Below, one piece after another: positions 8,324 through 16,542 of a stretch of DNA of 64,000 nt; position 1 is the stretch's first letter, and each line of letters starts with the position of its first letter. The translations under genes were made by a program, and so were the position numbers. This stretch comes from Chromobacterium sp. IIBBL 290-4 (lineage in GTDB: Bacteria > Pseudomonadota > Gammaproteobacteria > Burkholderiales > Chromobacteriaceae), in assembly GCF_024207115.1 (NCBI RefSeq), contig NZ_CP100128.1, forward strand, positions 3,038,001 through 3,102,000. Direction: 5' to 3'. The notes under the pieces were generated by a model. The model worked only from the letters and a program-made list of their open reading frames with translations. It was not told the DNA's origin and did no database searches.

Positions 8324-9580
8324 GTGTCCATCCCCGTTTCCGCTGTCGCCTTTTCTTCCGCTCTGTCCGCCGCCGAAGCGCCGTCTAGCCGCTTGCAAGC
8401 CGGCACCGCCGCTTTCCGCGCCACCGCCCGCGCGATGTTTGTCGGCGGTTTCTGCACCTTCGCCATGCTGTACGGCGCGCAGCCCTTGATGCCGATGTTC
8501 GCCCATGATTTCGGCCTGACGCCGGCGGCCTCCAGCGGCGTGGTGTCGATGTCCACCGGCGCGCTGGCCTTGGCGCTGATCCCGGCCAGCTTGCTGTCAG
8601 ACCGTTTCGGCCGCCGCGCCTTGATGATCGCCGCCTTGTCCCTCGGCGCTTTGTTGACCTTGCTGTCGGCCTTTGTCGATAGCTTCGGCCATTTCCTGCT
8701 GTTGCGCGCTTTGTTCGGCGCGGCGCTGGCCGGTTTGCCGGCGGTGGCGATGGCCTATCTGAGCGAGGAAGTGGACGGCAAGTCGCTGGGCCACTCCATG
8801 GGGCTGTATATCGCCGGCAATGCCTTGGGCGGGATGTGCGGCCGCTTCATGTCGTCGGTGCTGGCCGATCATTTCGGCTGGCGCGGCGCCACGCTGGCGC
8901 TGGCGCTGCTGGGATGTTTGGGGGCTTGGCTATTCTGGCGCTGGCTGCCTGCGTCGCGCCATTTTCAATCCCGCCGTCAGGATTTTGCCCGCATGCGGCG
9001 CGAAGTCGGCAGCATTCTGGGCGATGGCGGACTGCCCTGGCTGTTTTTGACCGCCTTTCTGCTGATGGGCTGCTTTGTCAGCCTGTACAACTATCTGGGC
9101 TTCCGCTTGTTGGCGGCGCCGTTTCATCTGAGCCAGAGTATGTTGGCCTGGGTGTTTTCGCTGTATGTGGTGGGGATCTGGTCGTCAGCCTGGGTGGGGC
9201 GGCTGGCCGACCATTTGGGCCGCCGCAATGTATTGTGGCTGATGGTGGCGATGATGCTGGCCGGACTGGCGCTGACGCTGGCCGATACGCTGTGGCTGAT
9301 GGCGCCGGGCATCGCGCTGTTCACTTTCGGCTTTTTTGCCGGCCATTCGGTGGCCAGCAGCTGGATAGGCTTGCGGGCTCGCGAGGCGAAGGCTTTGGCG
9401 TCGGCCTTGTATCTGGGCGCGTACTATCTGGGCTCCAGCGTGTATGGCTGGTTGTCGGGCCTGATGTGGGGTTCGGGGGGCTGGCATGGCGTGGCCTCGG
9501 CCTTGGCGGTCGGTTTATTGGCCTTGCTGGCGGTGGCCTTGTGGTTGCGCCGCCTGCAGCCGCTGCCGCAGAATGCTTAG
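8324..9580 (+). CDS. MFS transporter, YnfM-like
   Basis: A 418-residue inner-membrane transporter of the major facilitator superfamily, with about 12 hydrophobic segments. The first helix region reads VGGFCTFAMLYGAQPLMPMFA and the loop motif is LLSDRFGRRALM, both typical of the YnfM group of efflux proteins. The start is GTG at 8324. An N-terminal cytoplasmic stretch of about 35 Ala/Ser-rich residues precedes the first helix. The gene is divergent from a LysR regulator, which suggests inducible export or uptake of a small metabolite. Substrate unknown. Confidence 0.87.
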   Translation: MSIPVSAVAFSSALSAAEAPSSRLQAGTAAFRATARAMFVGGFCTFAMLYGAQPLMPMFAHDFGLTPAASSGVVSMSTGALALALIPASLLSDRFGRRALMIAALSLGALLTLLSAFVDSFGHFLLLRALFGAALAGLPAVAMAYLSEEVDGKSLGHSMGLYIAGNALGGMCGRFMSSVLADHFGWRGATLALALLGCLGAWLFWRWLPASRHFQSRRQDFARMRREVGSILGDGGLPWLFLTAFLLMGCFVSLYNYLGFRLLAAPFHLSQSMLAWVFSLYVVGIWSSAWVGRLADHLGRRNVLWLMVAMMLAGLALTLADTLWLMAPGIALFTFGFFAGHSVASSWIGLRAREAKALASALYLGAYYLGSSVYGWLSGLMWGSGGWHGVASALAVGLLALLAVALWLRRLQPLPQNA

Positions 9581-9592
9581 CTGTAGAAGCAA

Positions 9593-9621
9593 AAAGCCCC
9601 GCGTGAAGAGCGCGGGGCTTT
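9593..9621. terminator. Bidirectional terminator between MFS gene and mnmA
   Basis: AAAGCCCCGCG and CGCGGGGCTTT arms around a short loop between two convergent genes. The A-run on one side and T-run on the other let it act on both strands. Confidence 0.9.
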
Positions 9622-9638
9622 GTCGTGATGGGGACGGC

Positions 9639-10715
9639 TTACTGGATGATGCCGCCGCCCAGGCAGATGTCGCCATCGTATAGCACGGCCGATTGGCCCG
9701 GCGTCACCGCCCATTGCTTTTCCTGGAAGGTCAGGCTGGCCTGGCCGTCGACGATGGGCGACAGCGAGCAAGCCGCGTCGGCCATGCGGTAGCGGTTCTT
9801 GGCGCTGTATTCGCCAGCGGCGGGCGCGCTAGGCAGCGTCCAGCTCAGGTCCGCCATGGAGAGCGTGGGCTTGAGCAGCAGCGGGTGGTCGTGGCCCTGC
9901 ACCACGATCAGCTTGTTGGCTGGTATGTCCTTGCCGGCGACGAACCAGGGTTCGCCATTGCCGTCCTTGCTGCCGCCTATGGTCAGGCCCTTGCGCTGGC
10001 CCAGGGTGTAATACATCAGGCCGATGTGCTCGCCGACGGTCTTGCCTTCCGGCGTCACCATCTGGCCGGGCGAGGTGGGCAGATAGCGCTGCAGGAACTC
10101 GCGGAACGGGCGCTCGCCGATGAAGCAGATGCCGGTGGAGTCTTTCTTGGCCGCGGTGGGCAGGCCTGCCTGCTCGGCCAGCTTGCGCACTTCGGTCTTG
10201 CGGATGTCGCCCAGCGGGAACATCGCCTTGGCCAGCTGGTGCTGCTGCAAGCGGTACAGGAAGTAGCTCTGGTCCTTGGTGTGGTCCACCGCCTTCATCA
10301 GGTAGTGGGTACCGTCTTTTTCCAGCTTGCGCGCATAGTGGCCGGTGGCGATGCAGTCGGCGCCCAGTTCCATCGCGTAATCGAGGAAGGCCTTGAACTT
10401 GATCTCGGCGTTGCACAGCACGTCCGGATTGGGCGTGCGGCCGGCCGAATATTCCTTCAGGAAGTACGAGAACACGCGGTCCTTGTATTCCTTGGCGAAG
10501 TTGACGATTTCCATGTCGATGCCGACGATGTCGGCCACGCTCATCGCGTCCAGCGCGTCCTGCTTGATCGAGCAGTATTCGTCGTCGTTGTCGTCTTCCC
10601 AGTTTTGCATGAACACGCCGATCACTTCATGGCCTTGCTGCTTCAAGAGCCAGGCGGTCACCGACGAATCCACGCCGCCGGACATGCCGACGACTATGCG
10701 TTTCTTACCCGTCAC
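9639..10715 (-). CDS. mnmA: tRNA-specific 2-thiouridylase
   Basis: Transfers sulfur to the wobble uridine 34 of tRNA for Lys, Glu and Gln, with ATP. The 358-residue protein has the PP-loop motif [10 protein letters not shown] at residues 10-19, the catalytic Cys101 in NPDVLCN and the second active Cys197 in [12 protein letters not shown]. The C-terminal beta-barrel ends in DICLGGGII. Its ATG overlaps the stop of the upstream secreted-protein gene by four bases, so it is translated from that operon. Assignment is firm. Confidence 0.97.
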   Translation of the reverse strand: MTGKKRIVVGMSGGVDSSVTAWLLKQQGHEVIGVFMQNWEDDNDDEYCSIKQDALDAMSVADIVGIDMEIVNFAKEYKDRVFSYFLKEYSAGRTPNPDVLCNAEIKFKAFLDYAMELGADCIATGHYARKLEKDGTHYLMKAVDHTKDQSYFLYRLQQHQLAKAMFPLGDIRKTEVRKLAEQAGLPTAAKKDSTGICFIGERPFREFLQRYLPTSPGQMVTPEGKTVGEHIGLMYYTLGQRKGLTIGGSKDGNGEPWFVAGKDIPANKLIVVQGHDHPLLLKPTLSMADLSWTLPSAPAAGEYSAKNRYRMADAACSLSPIVDGQASLTFQEKQWAVTPGQSAVLYDGDICLGGGIIQ

Positions 10716-11320
10716 GGGGCATTTCCTTCCTTGCTTTTGCTTGCCTGCTCAACAGGCTCGGATACGGCCGGGGGCTCGTATCCCGTCATCCAAACTGAAA
10801 GGGGAACCACCACGGGCGGTTCCCCGAAATCCTTGAACCAAGTGTCCACCGCCCAATCCTGATTGGCGGCGTCGTCATGCAGCACGCCGGTATAGTGCAG
10901 ATCCAGAATATGCGGCGCACGCCATTCAGCTTGTGCCGCATGGTGGAATTTCAACCAGCCCTGTCGTTCCAGATAATGCAGGAAGGTGGTGACGTTGCTG
11001 CTGTGGTCTACGCAATCCATCCGGCCTTCCGCGGGGCCGTCATGAATATTGCCGCCTTTGTCTTGCCAGATGGGGGTGAAGCGAGCGGCGATGAAATACA
11101 GCGTCTGCACCGCGTCGCCGACTGCCGCGCGCTCGCTTTCCGCTGAGTCCGCTTGCGCCATCCGCGCCGCCAGCCAATCGCGCTCTTCATCGGAGATATC
11201 GAAGTAGGCCTGCCTGGAACATCGGTAATGATAACAGATGTTTAGCCCATCGGCGCGCGCCGAAGCATAGGGGAGGATGGCGGCAATCAGCAGCAGCGCG
11301 GGCAGCAGGCATCGGATCAT
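10712..11320 (-). CDS. Secreted protein of unknown function, possible Cys-His-Asp fold
   Basis: A 202-residue protein with a signal peptide ([23 protein letters not shown], cut near residue 23). I do not recognise a named family with certainty. A conserved-looking segment [19 protein letters not shown], a later [10 protein letters not shown] and WAVDTWFKD give Cys, His and Asp in the order used by transglutaminase-like proteases, so a papain-like fold is possible but unproven. The last 30 residues are Pro/Ser/Lys-rich. It sits between a Nudix gene (18 bases upstream) and mnmA (4-base overlap), an odd place for an exported protein. Confidence 0.6.
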   Translation of the reverse strand: MIRCLLPALLLIAAILPYASARADGLNICYHYRCSRQAYFDISDEERDWLAARMAQADSAESERAAVGDAVQTLYFIAARFTPIWQDKGGNIHDGPAEGRMDCVDHSSNVTTFLHYLERQGWLKFHHAAQAEWRAPHILDLHYTGVLHDDAANQDWAVDTWFKDFGEPPVVVPLSVWMTGYEPPAVSEPVEQASKSKEGNAP

Positions 11321-11338
11321 AGGCGGGATTTCCTGGCG

Positions 11339-11806
11339 TTAGCGTAGATCGTGGATCAATTCCAATGGATATACTATGCCATGAAGATAATCATTGATGC
11401 ATTGCATCACAACCGGGCTGCGCAGGCGTTCGGCTTGGGCGGCGATTTGCTCGCGGCTCAGCCAGTGCGTGGCAACGATGCCTTCATCAAGCGAGGGCGG
11501 CGAGGATGGCGGCGACGCGTCGCCGTGGAAGGCGAAGCGCAGATAGGTGATGTCGCTGTCGGCTTTGTCGGCCAAATAGATGCCGACCAGGCCGCGCGGC
11601 GCGAAACGCCAGCCGCACTCTTCGCGCGCCTCGCGGACAACCGCCTGCAGCAAGGTTTCTCCGCGCTCAAGGTGGCCGGCGGGCTGGTTGAGTTTCAAGC
11701 CTTCCGGCGTCTGTTCCTAGATCATCAAAAAACGGCCTTCACGCTCGATGATGGCGGCGACTGTTGTATTCGGCTTCCAGATGCGATCAGTGTTATTGAC
11801 AATCAT
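11339..11806 (-). pseudogene. nudJ: NudJ-like Nudix hydrolase interrupted by an amber codon
   Basis: In-frame reading from the ATG at 11806 gives MIVNNTDRIWKPNTTVAA and continues through EREGRFLMI, then meets TAG at 11719-11717 (codon 30), then resumes as EQTPEGLKLNQPAGHLERG. The Nudix box GHLERGETLLQAVVREAREECGW follows and the frame runs on to 11339. In relatives this position is normally Glu, so a single G-to-T change would explain the stop. The downstream part could restart at a TTG at 11698, but that would lose the first strands of the fold. The neighbour mnmA is also next to nudJ in E. coli, supporting the name. Confidence 0.8.
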
Positions 11807-11825
11807 TCTTGTTTGTCTCTATGAT
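11796..11825 (+). promoter_or_regulatory. Sigma-70 promoter of bfd
   Basis: TTGACA at 11796-11801 and TATGAT at 11820-11825 with an 18-base spacer form a near-consensus promoter 41 bases upstream of the bfd ATG. The -10 box runs into a Fur box. The divergent Nudix gene starts inside this promoter. Confidence 0.75.
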
Positions 11826-11841
11826 GATGATAACTATTATT
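11823..11841 (+). promoter_or_regulatory. Fur box upstream of bfd
   Basis: GATGATGATAACTATTATT agrees with the 19-base Fur consensus GATAATGATAATCATTATC at 15 positions. It overlaps the -10 element at 11820-11825, so iron-loaded Fur would block transcription of bfd. Fit with the iron role of Bfd makes this a strong prediction. Confidence 0.75.
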
Positions 11842-11865
11842 GATTGTAGCCAGAGAGGCCGCCAC

Positions 11866-12066
11866 ATGTATGTTTGCCTGTGCAACGCAGTGACCGACAG
11901 CCAGATCCGCCAAGCGGTGCATGGCGGCGCGACGCGCATGTGCGATCTGCGCCGCGAGCTGGGCGTGGCGTCCGATTGCGGCAAATGCGCCTGCATGGCC
12001 AATCAAATCCGCAAGGACGCGCAGACGGAGTTGTCGGCTTGCTCGGTGGCGCGCAGCGCGGCCTGA
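11866..12066 (+). CDS. bfd: Bacterioferritin-associated ferredoxin
   Basis: A 66-residue [2Fe-2S] protein that docks on bacterioferritin and passes electrons to release stored iron. The four cluster cysteines are visible as MYVCLC at the start (Cys4, Cys6) and CGKC (Cys38, Cys41). The ATG at 11866 gives the exact family N-terminus, although the frame is open 19 codons further upstream. The gene is preceded by a Fur box and followed 108 bases later by the bacterioferritin gene, so iron starvation should raise Bfd and mobilise iron. Confidence 0.94.
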   Translation: MYVCLCNAVTDSQIRQAVHGGATRMCDLRRELGVASDCGKCACMANQIRKDAQTELSACSVARSAA

Positions 12067-12174
12067 ATCTTTTCCCTTTCAGGACAATCGCTTGCTCTTG
12101 TCCTGTCCTGATTTCACTTGAGCTGAGACGCTGGTGTGCCATAATGCCTGGATAATTTTCCAGGAGGGCAGGCC

Positions 12175-12651
12175 ATGCAAGGCGACAAGAAAGTCATCAA
12201 GTACCTGAACCAGATACTCAAGAACGAACTGACCGCGATCAACCAGTACTTCCTGCATGCGCGCATGTATAAGAACTGGGGCCTGAAAAAGCTCAACGAG
12301 CACGAATATCACGAGTCCATCGACGAGATGAAGCACGCCGACAAGCTGATCGAGCGCGTGCTGTTCCTGGAAGGCCTGCCCAATCTGCAGGACCTGGGCA
12401 AGCTGCATATCGGCGAAAATCCCAAGGAAATGCTGGAGTGCGACCTCAAGCTGGAAATGGAAGCGCTGCCGCTGTTCAAGGAGGCCATCGCCTACTGTGA
12501 AACCGCCAAGGACTATGTCAGCCGCGACCTGCTGGAAGATATCCTCGAAAGCGAGGAAGAGCACATAGACTGGCTGGAAACCCAGTTGGGCCTGATCGAG
12601 AAGGTGGGCTTGCAGAACTATCTGCAAAGCCAGATGGAAGACGCGTCCTGA
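12175..12651 (+). CDS. bfr: Bacterioferritin
   Basis: Iron-storage protein of 158 residues that forms a 24-subunit haem-containing shell. The ferroxidase ligands all fall at the expected places (Glu18, Glu51, His54, Glu94, Glu127, His130), and the haem ligand Met52 is present in DEMKHAD. It therefore looks like a complete ferroxidase-active, haem-binding subunit. A good ribosome site (ccaggagggcag) precedes the ATG. Its partner bfd is immediately upstream. A separate promoter in the 108-base gap is likely because storage and release need opposite control. Confidence 0.96.
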   Translation: MQGDKKVIKYLNQILKNELTAINQYFLHARMYKNWGLKKLNEHEYHESIDEMKHADKLIERVLFLEGLPNLQDLGKLHIGENPKEMLECDLKLEMEALPLFKEAIAYCETAKDYVSRDLLEDILESEEEHIDWLETQLGLIEKVGLQNYLQSQMEDAS

Positions 12652-12681
12652 TCTTCAGTCGATAGCGTTGGACCCATCCTG

Positions 12682-12712
12682 AAGCCGCAGCGTTTTTGCC
12701 TGCGGCTTTTTT
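12682..12712 (+). terminator. Terminator after bacterioferritin
   Basis: The arms aagccgcag (12682-12690) and ctgcggctt (12700-12708) are followed by tttt. Closes the bfd-bfr unit. Confidence 0.8.
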
Positions 12713-12745
12713 GCGTCCTTTGCGCGGAGCCCGAGGCCTGGACGC

Positions 12746-12773
12746 AAAAACGGCCCGCTTCTTGGCGGGCCGT
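12746..12773 (-). terminator. Terminator of the YdgA-family gene
   Basis: On the minus strand ACGGCCCGC and GCGGGCCGT enclose a short loop and are followed by TTTTTGC, just past the stop at 12795. Confidence 0.8.
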
Positions 12774-12794
12774 CATCGCGGAGGCGGTGGCCGT

Positions 12795-14390
12795 CTACTT
12801 CTTGGCCGGCGCGGCGGCGGGCGCCGAGGCGTCTCCTGCCGCAGCCTCCTCCGCCTCTTCCCAGGGCAGGGCGACTTTTTTCTTGTGGATGGTCAGGCCG
12901 CGGGCGTCGTAGTTCAGATCGGTGGAGATCTGGCCATTGTCTTCGACGATATAGCCTTCCGACTTCCATTGCGACAGCTGGCTGTCCAGCAGGCTCTTGG
13001 CCAGATCGTCCACTTCCTGCATGTTCGGCTGGTCTTCCGCGGTGTGGTCCACCGTGAACAGATTGCGCGCCTGCGTCAGCACCAAGTCTTCCAGCGTTTG
13101 CCGCGGCAAGCTCAGCTTGGCATCCGCCTCGATGCGCTTGGCCAGCAGGGTGATGTCGTTCAGGTCGGCCGGGGTGAAGCCGTTCATGCCCAGGCTGCCC
13201 TGCAGCGTGGCTTCGCCGCTAGGCATCTTGAGATAGAACTCGTTGATCAGCAGCTTGGGGTTGTTCTGCAGCAAGGGGATGGCGTTCTTCTTGATGGTGT
13301 CCACGTACTGCTTGCGCAGCAGCGTCGGGTCCACGCCTTCGAACGGAATCTCGCTGATCGCCTTGTCCAGCTTGACCAGGGTGGGGCCGTGCAGGTGGTT
13401 GGCGGACACGTCCAGCCGCATCGGGCCGTAGCGGTGCTCGTTGAAGCTCAATTCTGCGAAGTTCACCTTGCCGCGGGTGTTGACGAACTCGTCCTGCTCG
13501 CTGGTCACGATCTGGTAATTGAAATTCTTCAGCACCACCGACGACGGTTTGAACTCGCCGGACGGGTTGACGAACTCGCCGACGCGCACCCGCGTCATCA
13601 GATAGATCAACTCGTTCAGCTTCAGGCTGTAAGGCACGCTTTCGCGCGAGCTGAGCTGGACATTGCCGATGGCGAGCTCGCTGGTGCCCAGCTTGACGCC
13701 GGTATTGCCGGGGCGCATGTCGGATATGTAGCGCACGCCTTCAAAGGAGATATTGCCCTTGCTGGCGGCCTCCAGCAGGAAGCCGGGCGAGACCGCCTCG
13801 GTTTTGTATTCCTGATAGCCCTGGGCGTAGTCGACCTTGAGGTCGAAGCCTTTCCATTTCATCTTGACGCCGGACAGCGCCTCTTCGTAATCGAAGGAGG
13901 GCACGGTGACATCCAGCAAGCCGCCGCCGCCGAAGCCGATGCGGTTGGTGATGGTGATCGGCTCTTTTTCGCCGAAGAAGGTTTTCAGCGTCTTGCGCGT
14001 GGCGTCGCTCATCGCGAACTCGGTGCGCACCAAGGCGCGCGCCGGGTGGAGGTCAAACGCCGACAAGCCGGGCAGCGGACCATGCTGGACATGGTTGGTG
14101 AACTTGATGGTCGAGTTCAGCAGCGGCTTCATATTGTCGGGCAGCATGTTCTCATACGGCCCCGACAGGCGGCGGTTGAACACCAGCTCGGTGGTTTCGG
14201 TGGACGAGAACCAGCCGCGCTCGTAGCTGTGCGATTTGACCTTGAACAGCGGCAAACCAGCCAGCATCCGATGCTGTTCCTGCAGGGTCTCTTCAGCCTT
14301 GACGCCGGCCCAGTAGCTGGAGGCGGCGTACAGGACGAACAAGCCGCCGACGGCGGCGCCGGCGATGATCAGTCGACGTTTTGGCAACAC
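12795..14390 (-). CDS. YdgA/DUF945 family protein
   Basis: A 531-residue protein with one N-terminal membrane anchor (LIIAGAAVGGLFVLYAASSY, residues 7-26) followed by a long periplasmic part rich in beta strands. The segment LPLFKVKSHSYERGWFSSTETTEL near residue 46 is the hallmark of the YdgA family, whose role is unknown. The C-terminus ends in an Ala/Glu/Pro-rich tail of about 25 residues. The gene stands alone between two terminators. The family match is confident; no function should be assumed. Confidence 0.82.
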   Translation of the reverse strand: MLPKRRLIIAGAAVGGLFVLYAASSYWAGVKAEETLQEQHRMLAGLPLFKVKSHSYERGWFSSTETTELVFNRRLSGPYENMLPDNMKPLLNSTIKFTNHVQHGPLPGLSAFDLHPARALVRTEFAMSDATRKTLKTFFGEKEPITITNRIGFGGGGLLDVTVPSFDYEEALSGVKMKWKGFDLKVDYAQGYQEYKTEAVSPGFLLEAASKGNISFEGVRYISDMRPGNTGVKLGTSELAIGNVQLSSRESVPYSLKLNELIYLMTRVRVGEFVNPSGEFKPSSVVLKNFNYQIVTSEQDEFVNTRGKVNFAELSFNEHRYGPMRLDVSANHLHGPTLVKLDKAISEIPFEGVDPTLLRKQYVDTIKKNAIPLLQNNPKLLINEFYLKMPSGEATLQGSLGMNGFTPADLNDITLLAKRIEADAKLSLPRQTLEDLVLTQARNLFTVDHTAEDQPNMQEVDDLAKSLLDSQLSQWKSEGYIVEDNGQISTDLNYDARGLTIHKKKVALPWEEAEEAAAGDASAPAAAPAKK

Positions 14391-14549
14391 GCGTATTTTT
14401 CTGAACTAGGGTGAAATGAAGCCCTATGGTACACCAATGCCGGGCGCGGTGCGCTTTCGGCTGAAAGCGCAGGCAAAAAATGCCCCTGATGGGCAAGGGT
14501 GTGTTATAGAATAGAGTTTTACATCTAGATTACAGGAAGTCGCAGCTAC

Positions 14550-15731
14550 ATGAACTGGCTCAACGGTCTGCTTGATTTGCCGTGGTGGGGCAATATTGTC
14601 GCCGCCTTGATTCTGACCCACATCACCATCGCTTCCGTCACTATCTTCCTGCATAGGCATCAGGCCCATCGCGCGCTGGATTTGCATCCGCTGCCCAGCC
14701 ACTTCTTCCGTTTCTGGCTTTGGCTGACCACCGGCATGGTCACCAAGCAGTGGGCGGCCATCCATCGCAAGCACCACGCGCGCTGCGAAAGCCTGGAGGA
14801 TCCGCATAGCCCGCAAATCCTCGGCATCAAGAAAGTGTTGTGGGAGGGCGCCGAGCTTTACCGCGCCGCCTGCAAAGACCAGTCCATCATGGACAAGTTC
14901 GGCCACGGCACGCCGGACGACTGGCTGGAGCGCAATGTTTACAGCAAGCACAACGCCAAGGGCATCGTGCTGATGTTGATCATCGATCTGGCGCTGTTCG
15001 GACCCATCGGCCTGTCTATCTGGGCGGTGCAGATGGTGTGGATTCCGTTCTGGGCGGCGGGCGTGATCAACGGACTCGGCCACTATTGGGGCTACCGCAA
15101 TTTCGAGAACGAGGACGCTTCCACCAATCTGGTGCCCTGGGGCATTCTGGTGGGCGGCGAAGAGCTGCACAACAACCACCACACCTTCGGCACCTCGGCC
15201 AAGCTCTCTTACAAGTGGTACGAATTCGACATCGGCTGGATGTATATCCGCATCCTGTCCGTGCTGGGCTTGGCCACGGTGCGCCGCGTGGCGCCGCAAC
15301 TGGCGCAGGATCCGTCCCGTCCGCAGTTGGACCTGGAGCATCTGCAGGCGATTATTTCCAACCGCTACGCCATTGCCGCCCGTTATGCGCGCGAACTGCG
15401 GGCCGAGTATGGCTCCGAACTGGCCCAGCTGAGTTTGCCGGAGCTGCCGAACGCCGATTTCCGCCGCAAGATGAAGGTGTGGCTGAAGCAGGATGCCAAG
15501 GACACGCCGGAAGTCGAGCGCGAGCAACTGGCCGAGCTGCTGGCGCAAAGCCAGGTGCTGGCCACCATCTACAATATGCGGCAGGAGCTGACCCGTTTGT
15601 GGGAGCGTTCCAATCTCACCCGCGAACAGTTGCTCAAGGAGTTGCAGGACTGGTGCGCGCGGGCGGAAGCCTCCGGCATCGCCGCATTGGAGCGTTTCTC
15701 GCGGAGCTTGAGGCAAACCGCTTTGGCGTAA
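14550..15731 (+). CDS. Membrane fatty acid desaturase (DesA-like)
   Basis: A 393-residue di-iron desaturase that would insert a double bond in acyl chains of lipids or acyl-CoA at the membrane. All three histidine boxes are intact: HRHQAHR (35-41), HRKHH (72-76) and HNNHH (207-211), between hydrophobic segments. After the last box there is a 130-residue helical, charged C-terminal extension (from about residue 260) with no domain I know. The gene is monocistronic, with a terminator after it, and lies at the left edge of the low-G+C block. Confidence 0.9.
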   Translation: MNWLNGLLDLPWWGNIVAALILTHITIASVTIFLHRHQAHRALDLHPLPSHFFRFWLWLTTGMVTKQWAAIHRKHHARCESLEDPHSPQILGIKKVLWEGAELYRAACKDQSIMDKFGHGTPDDWLERNVYSKHNAKGIVLMLIIDLALFGPIGLSIWAVQMVWIPFWAAGVINGLGHYWGYRNFENEDASTNLVPWGILVGGEELHNNHHTFGTSAKLSYKWYEFDIGWMYIRILSVLGLATVRRVAPQLAQDPSRPQLDLEHLQAIISNRYAIAARYARELRAEYGSELAQLSLPELPNADFRRKMKVWLKQDAKDTPEVEREQLAELLAQSQVLATIYNMRQELTRLWERSNLTREQLLKELQDWCARAEASGIAALERFSRSLRQTALA

Positions 15732-15754
15732 TGCTGGCAATTTGATTTTCGACG

Positions 15755-15789
15755 AGGCCGCATCTTGATCAGGATGCGGCCTTTTGTTT
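15755..15789 (+). terminator. Terminator after the desaturase gene
   Basis: The arms aggccgcatc and gatgcggcct enclose a short loop and are followed by tttgtttt. It isolates the desaturase from the peptide gene that starts at 15844. Confidence 0.85.
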
Positions 15790-15843
15790 TGCGCCGCGTA
15801 GAGGCTGGTGATCTTCAATTAACTTCACACCTAAGGAGCTTTT

Positions 15844-15984
15844 ATGAAACGAGAAGCCGTGAACCTACCAATAGTGAACATGGTGCCGCTTGAGTGGGAG
15901 GCGACCGCCTGCACTTCCAGTGGCGCGCAACAGATTATTCCGGCCATCTCTGCAGGGCTGATCGCGCTCTTCCTCGTCTGGTGA
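15844..15984 (+). CDS. 46-residue peptide of unknown function
   Basis: A small reading frame with a near-perfect ribosome site, AAGGAG at 15833-15838, five bases from its ATG. The product starts MKREAVNLPIVNMV, has a middle with one Cys (EATACTSSGAQQ) and ends in a hydrophobic stretch IIPAISAGLIALFLVW that could cross or insert in a membrane. It is the first gene of the low-G+C block and is followed by a hairpin and then a large protein of unknown family. Possibilities are a modified-peptide precursor, a bacteriocin-like or toxin-like peptide, or a membrane anchor. None is proven; it could also be a non-genic frame. Confidence 0.5.
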   Translation: MKREAVNLPIVNMVPLEWEATACTSSGAQQIIPAISAGLIALFLVW

Positions 15985-16001
15985 TCGCTAGCCGGATGGC
16001 C

Positions 16002-16032
16002 GCGGGCATTTCTGTAGCTACTCAATGCCCGC
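16002..16032 (+). other. Hairpin between the peptide gene and the next gene
   Basis: Perfect 8-base arms GCGGGCAT (16002-16009) and ATGCCCGC (16025-16032) with a 15-base loop, 17 bases after the peptide stop. There is no U-run, so it is more like an RNA stability or attenuation element than a terminator. Such hairpins often set a high ratio of peptide to downstream enzyme; that role is inference. Confidence 0.45.
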
Positions 16033-16100
16033 AGGTCCATTCGGTCTTGATAAACCTCAGCCCCGGCTCGCCGGGAATAACATGATGCGACTTAACAGCT

Positions 16101-16542
16101 ATGACACAGACTTTTAGTGACTTTGCGGCCCATCTGAATGGCGATCCGGTGCGGCACCTTGCCGCCCACGAGGAGCGCTTTCGCCAGTTCGCAAGCTCGG
16201 TAGATCTGCAAAGTCTGATTGCGTCGGAGCTAGACCGCTGCAAGGCAGACACTCGGTATCCTGCAAAGATTCGCTCTCGCAGTGCTCTGAGGGTCGGGCG
16301 AGGTGATTGGTTCGTCGTCGAACTAGTGGTGCTTCAGCTGCCCGAGACCCCTAACCCAATTACTACCGAACTTTCGGACGACATTTACTACTTCCTGAGC
16401 ACCGCGGAGGTGGAAGTCTACGAACTGTACAACTTCGAGAATATGACCTACTCGGGCAAGGCGCGTGCAGTTCCGGAAGTTAACTATAGCGTGACTGCCG
16501 GCCAAACGATCGTAGTGGAAGCTGAACGACGAGTGCTGGCGA
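16101..16542 (+). pseudogene. 5' part of a large unknown protein, cut by IS256-family element
   Basis: The frame from ATG 16101 encodes 147 residues before the insertion element begins. It starts MTQTFSDFAAHLNGDPVRHL and the second half (YYFLSTAEVEVYELYNFEN, then SVTAGQTIVVEAERRVLA) has a beta-rich pattern that recalls a cupin-like barrel, though no metal-binding His motif is seen. Codon use and G+C (mid-50s or below) differ from the flanking core genes. The frame matches that of the 3' part at 17872, so both were probably one gene. Read-through into the element gives an artificial 178-residue product. Function unknown. Confidence 0.6.

Noticed and set aside
12696..14414. 572-codon plus-strand frame opposite the YdgA-family gene
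   Set aside because: Composition is typical of an antisense shadow; the minus-strand product has the family signature, an anchor and its own terminator.
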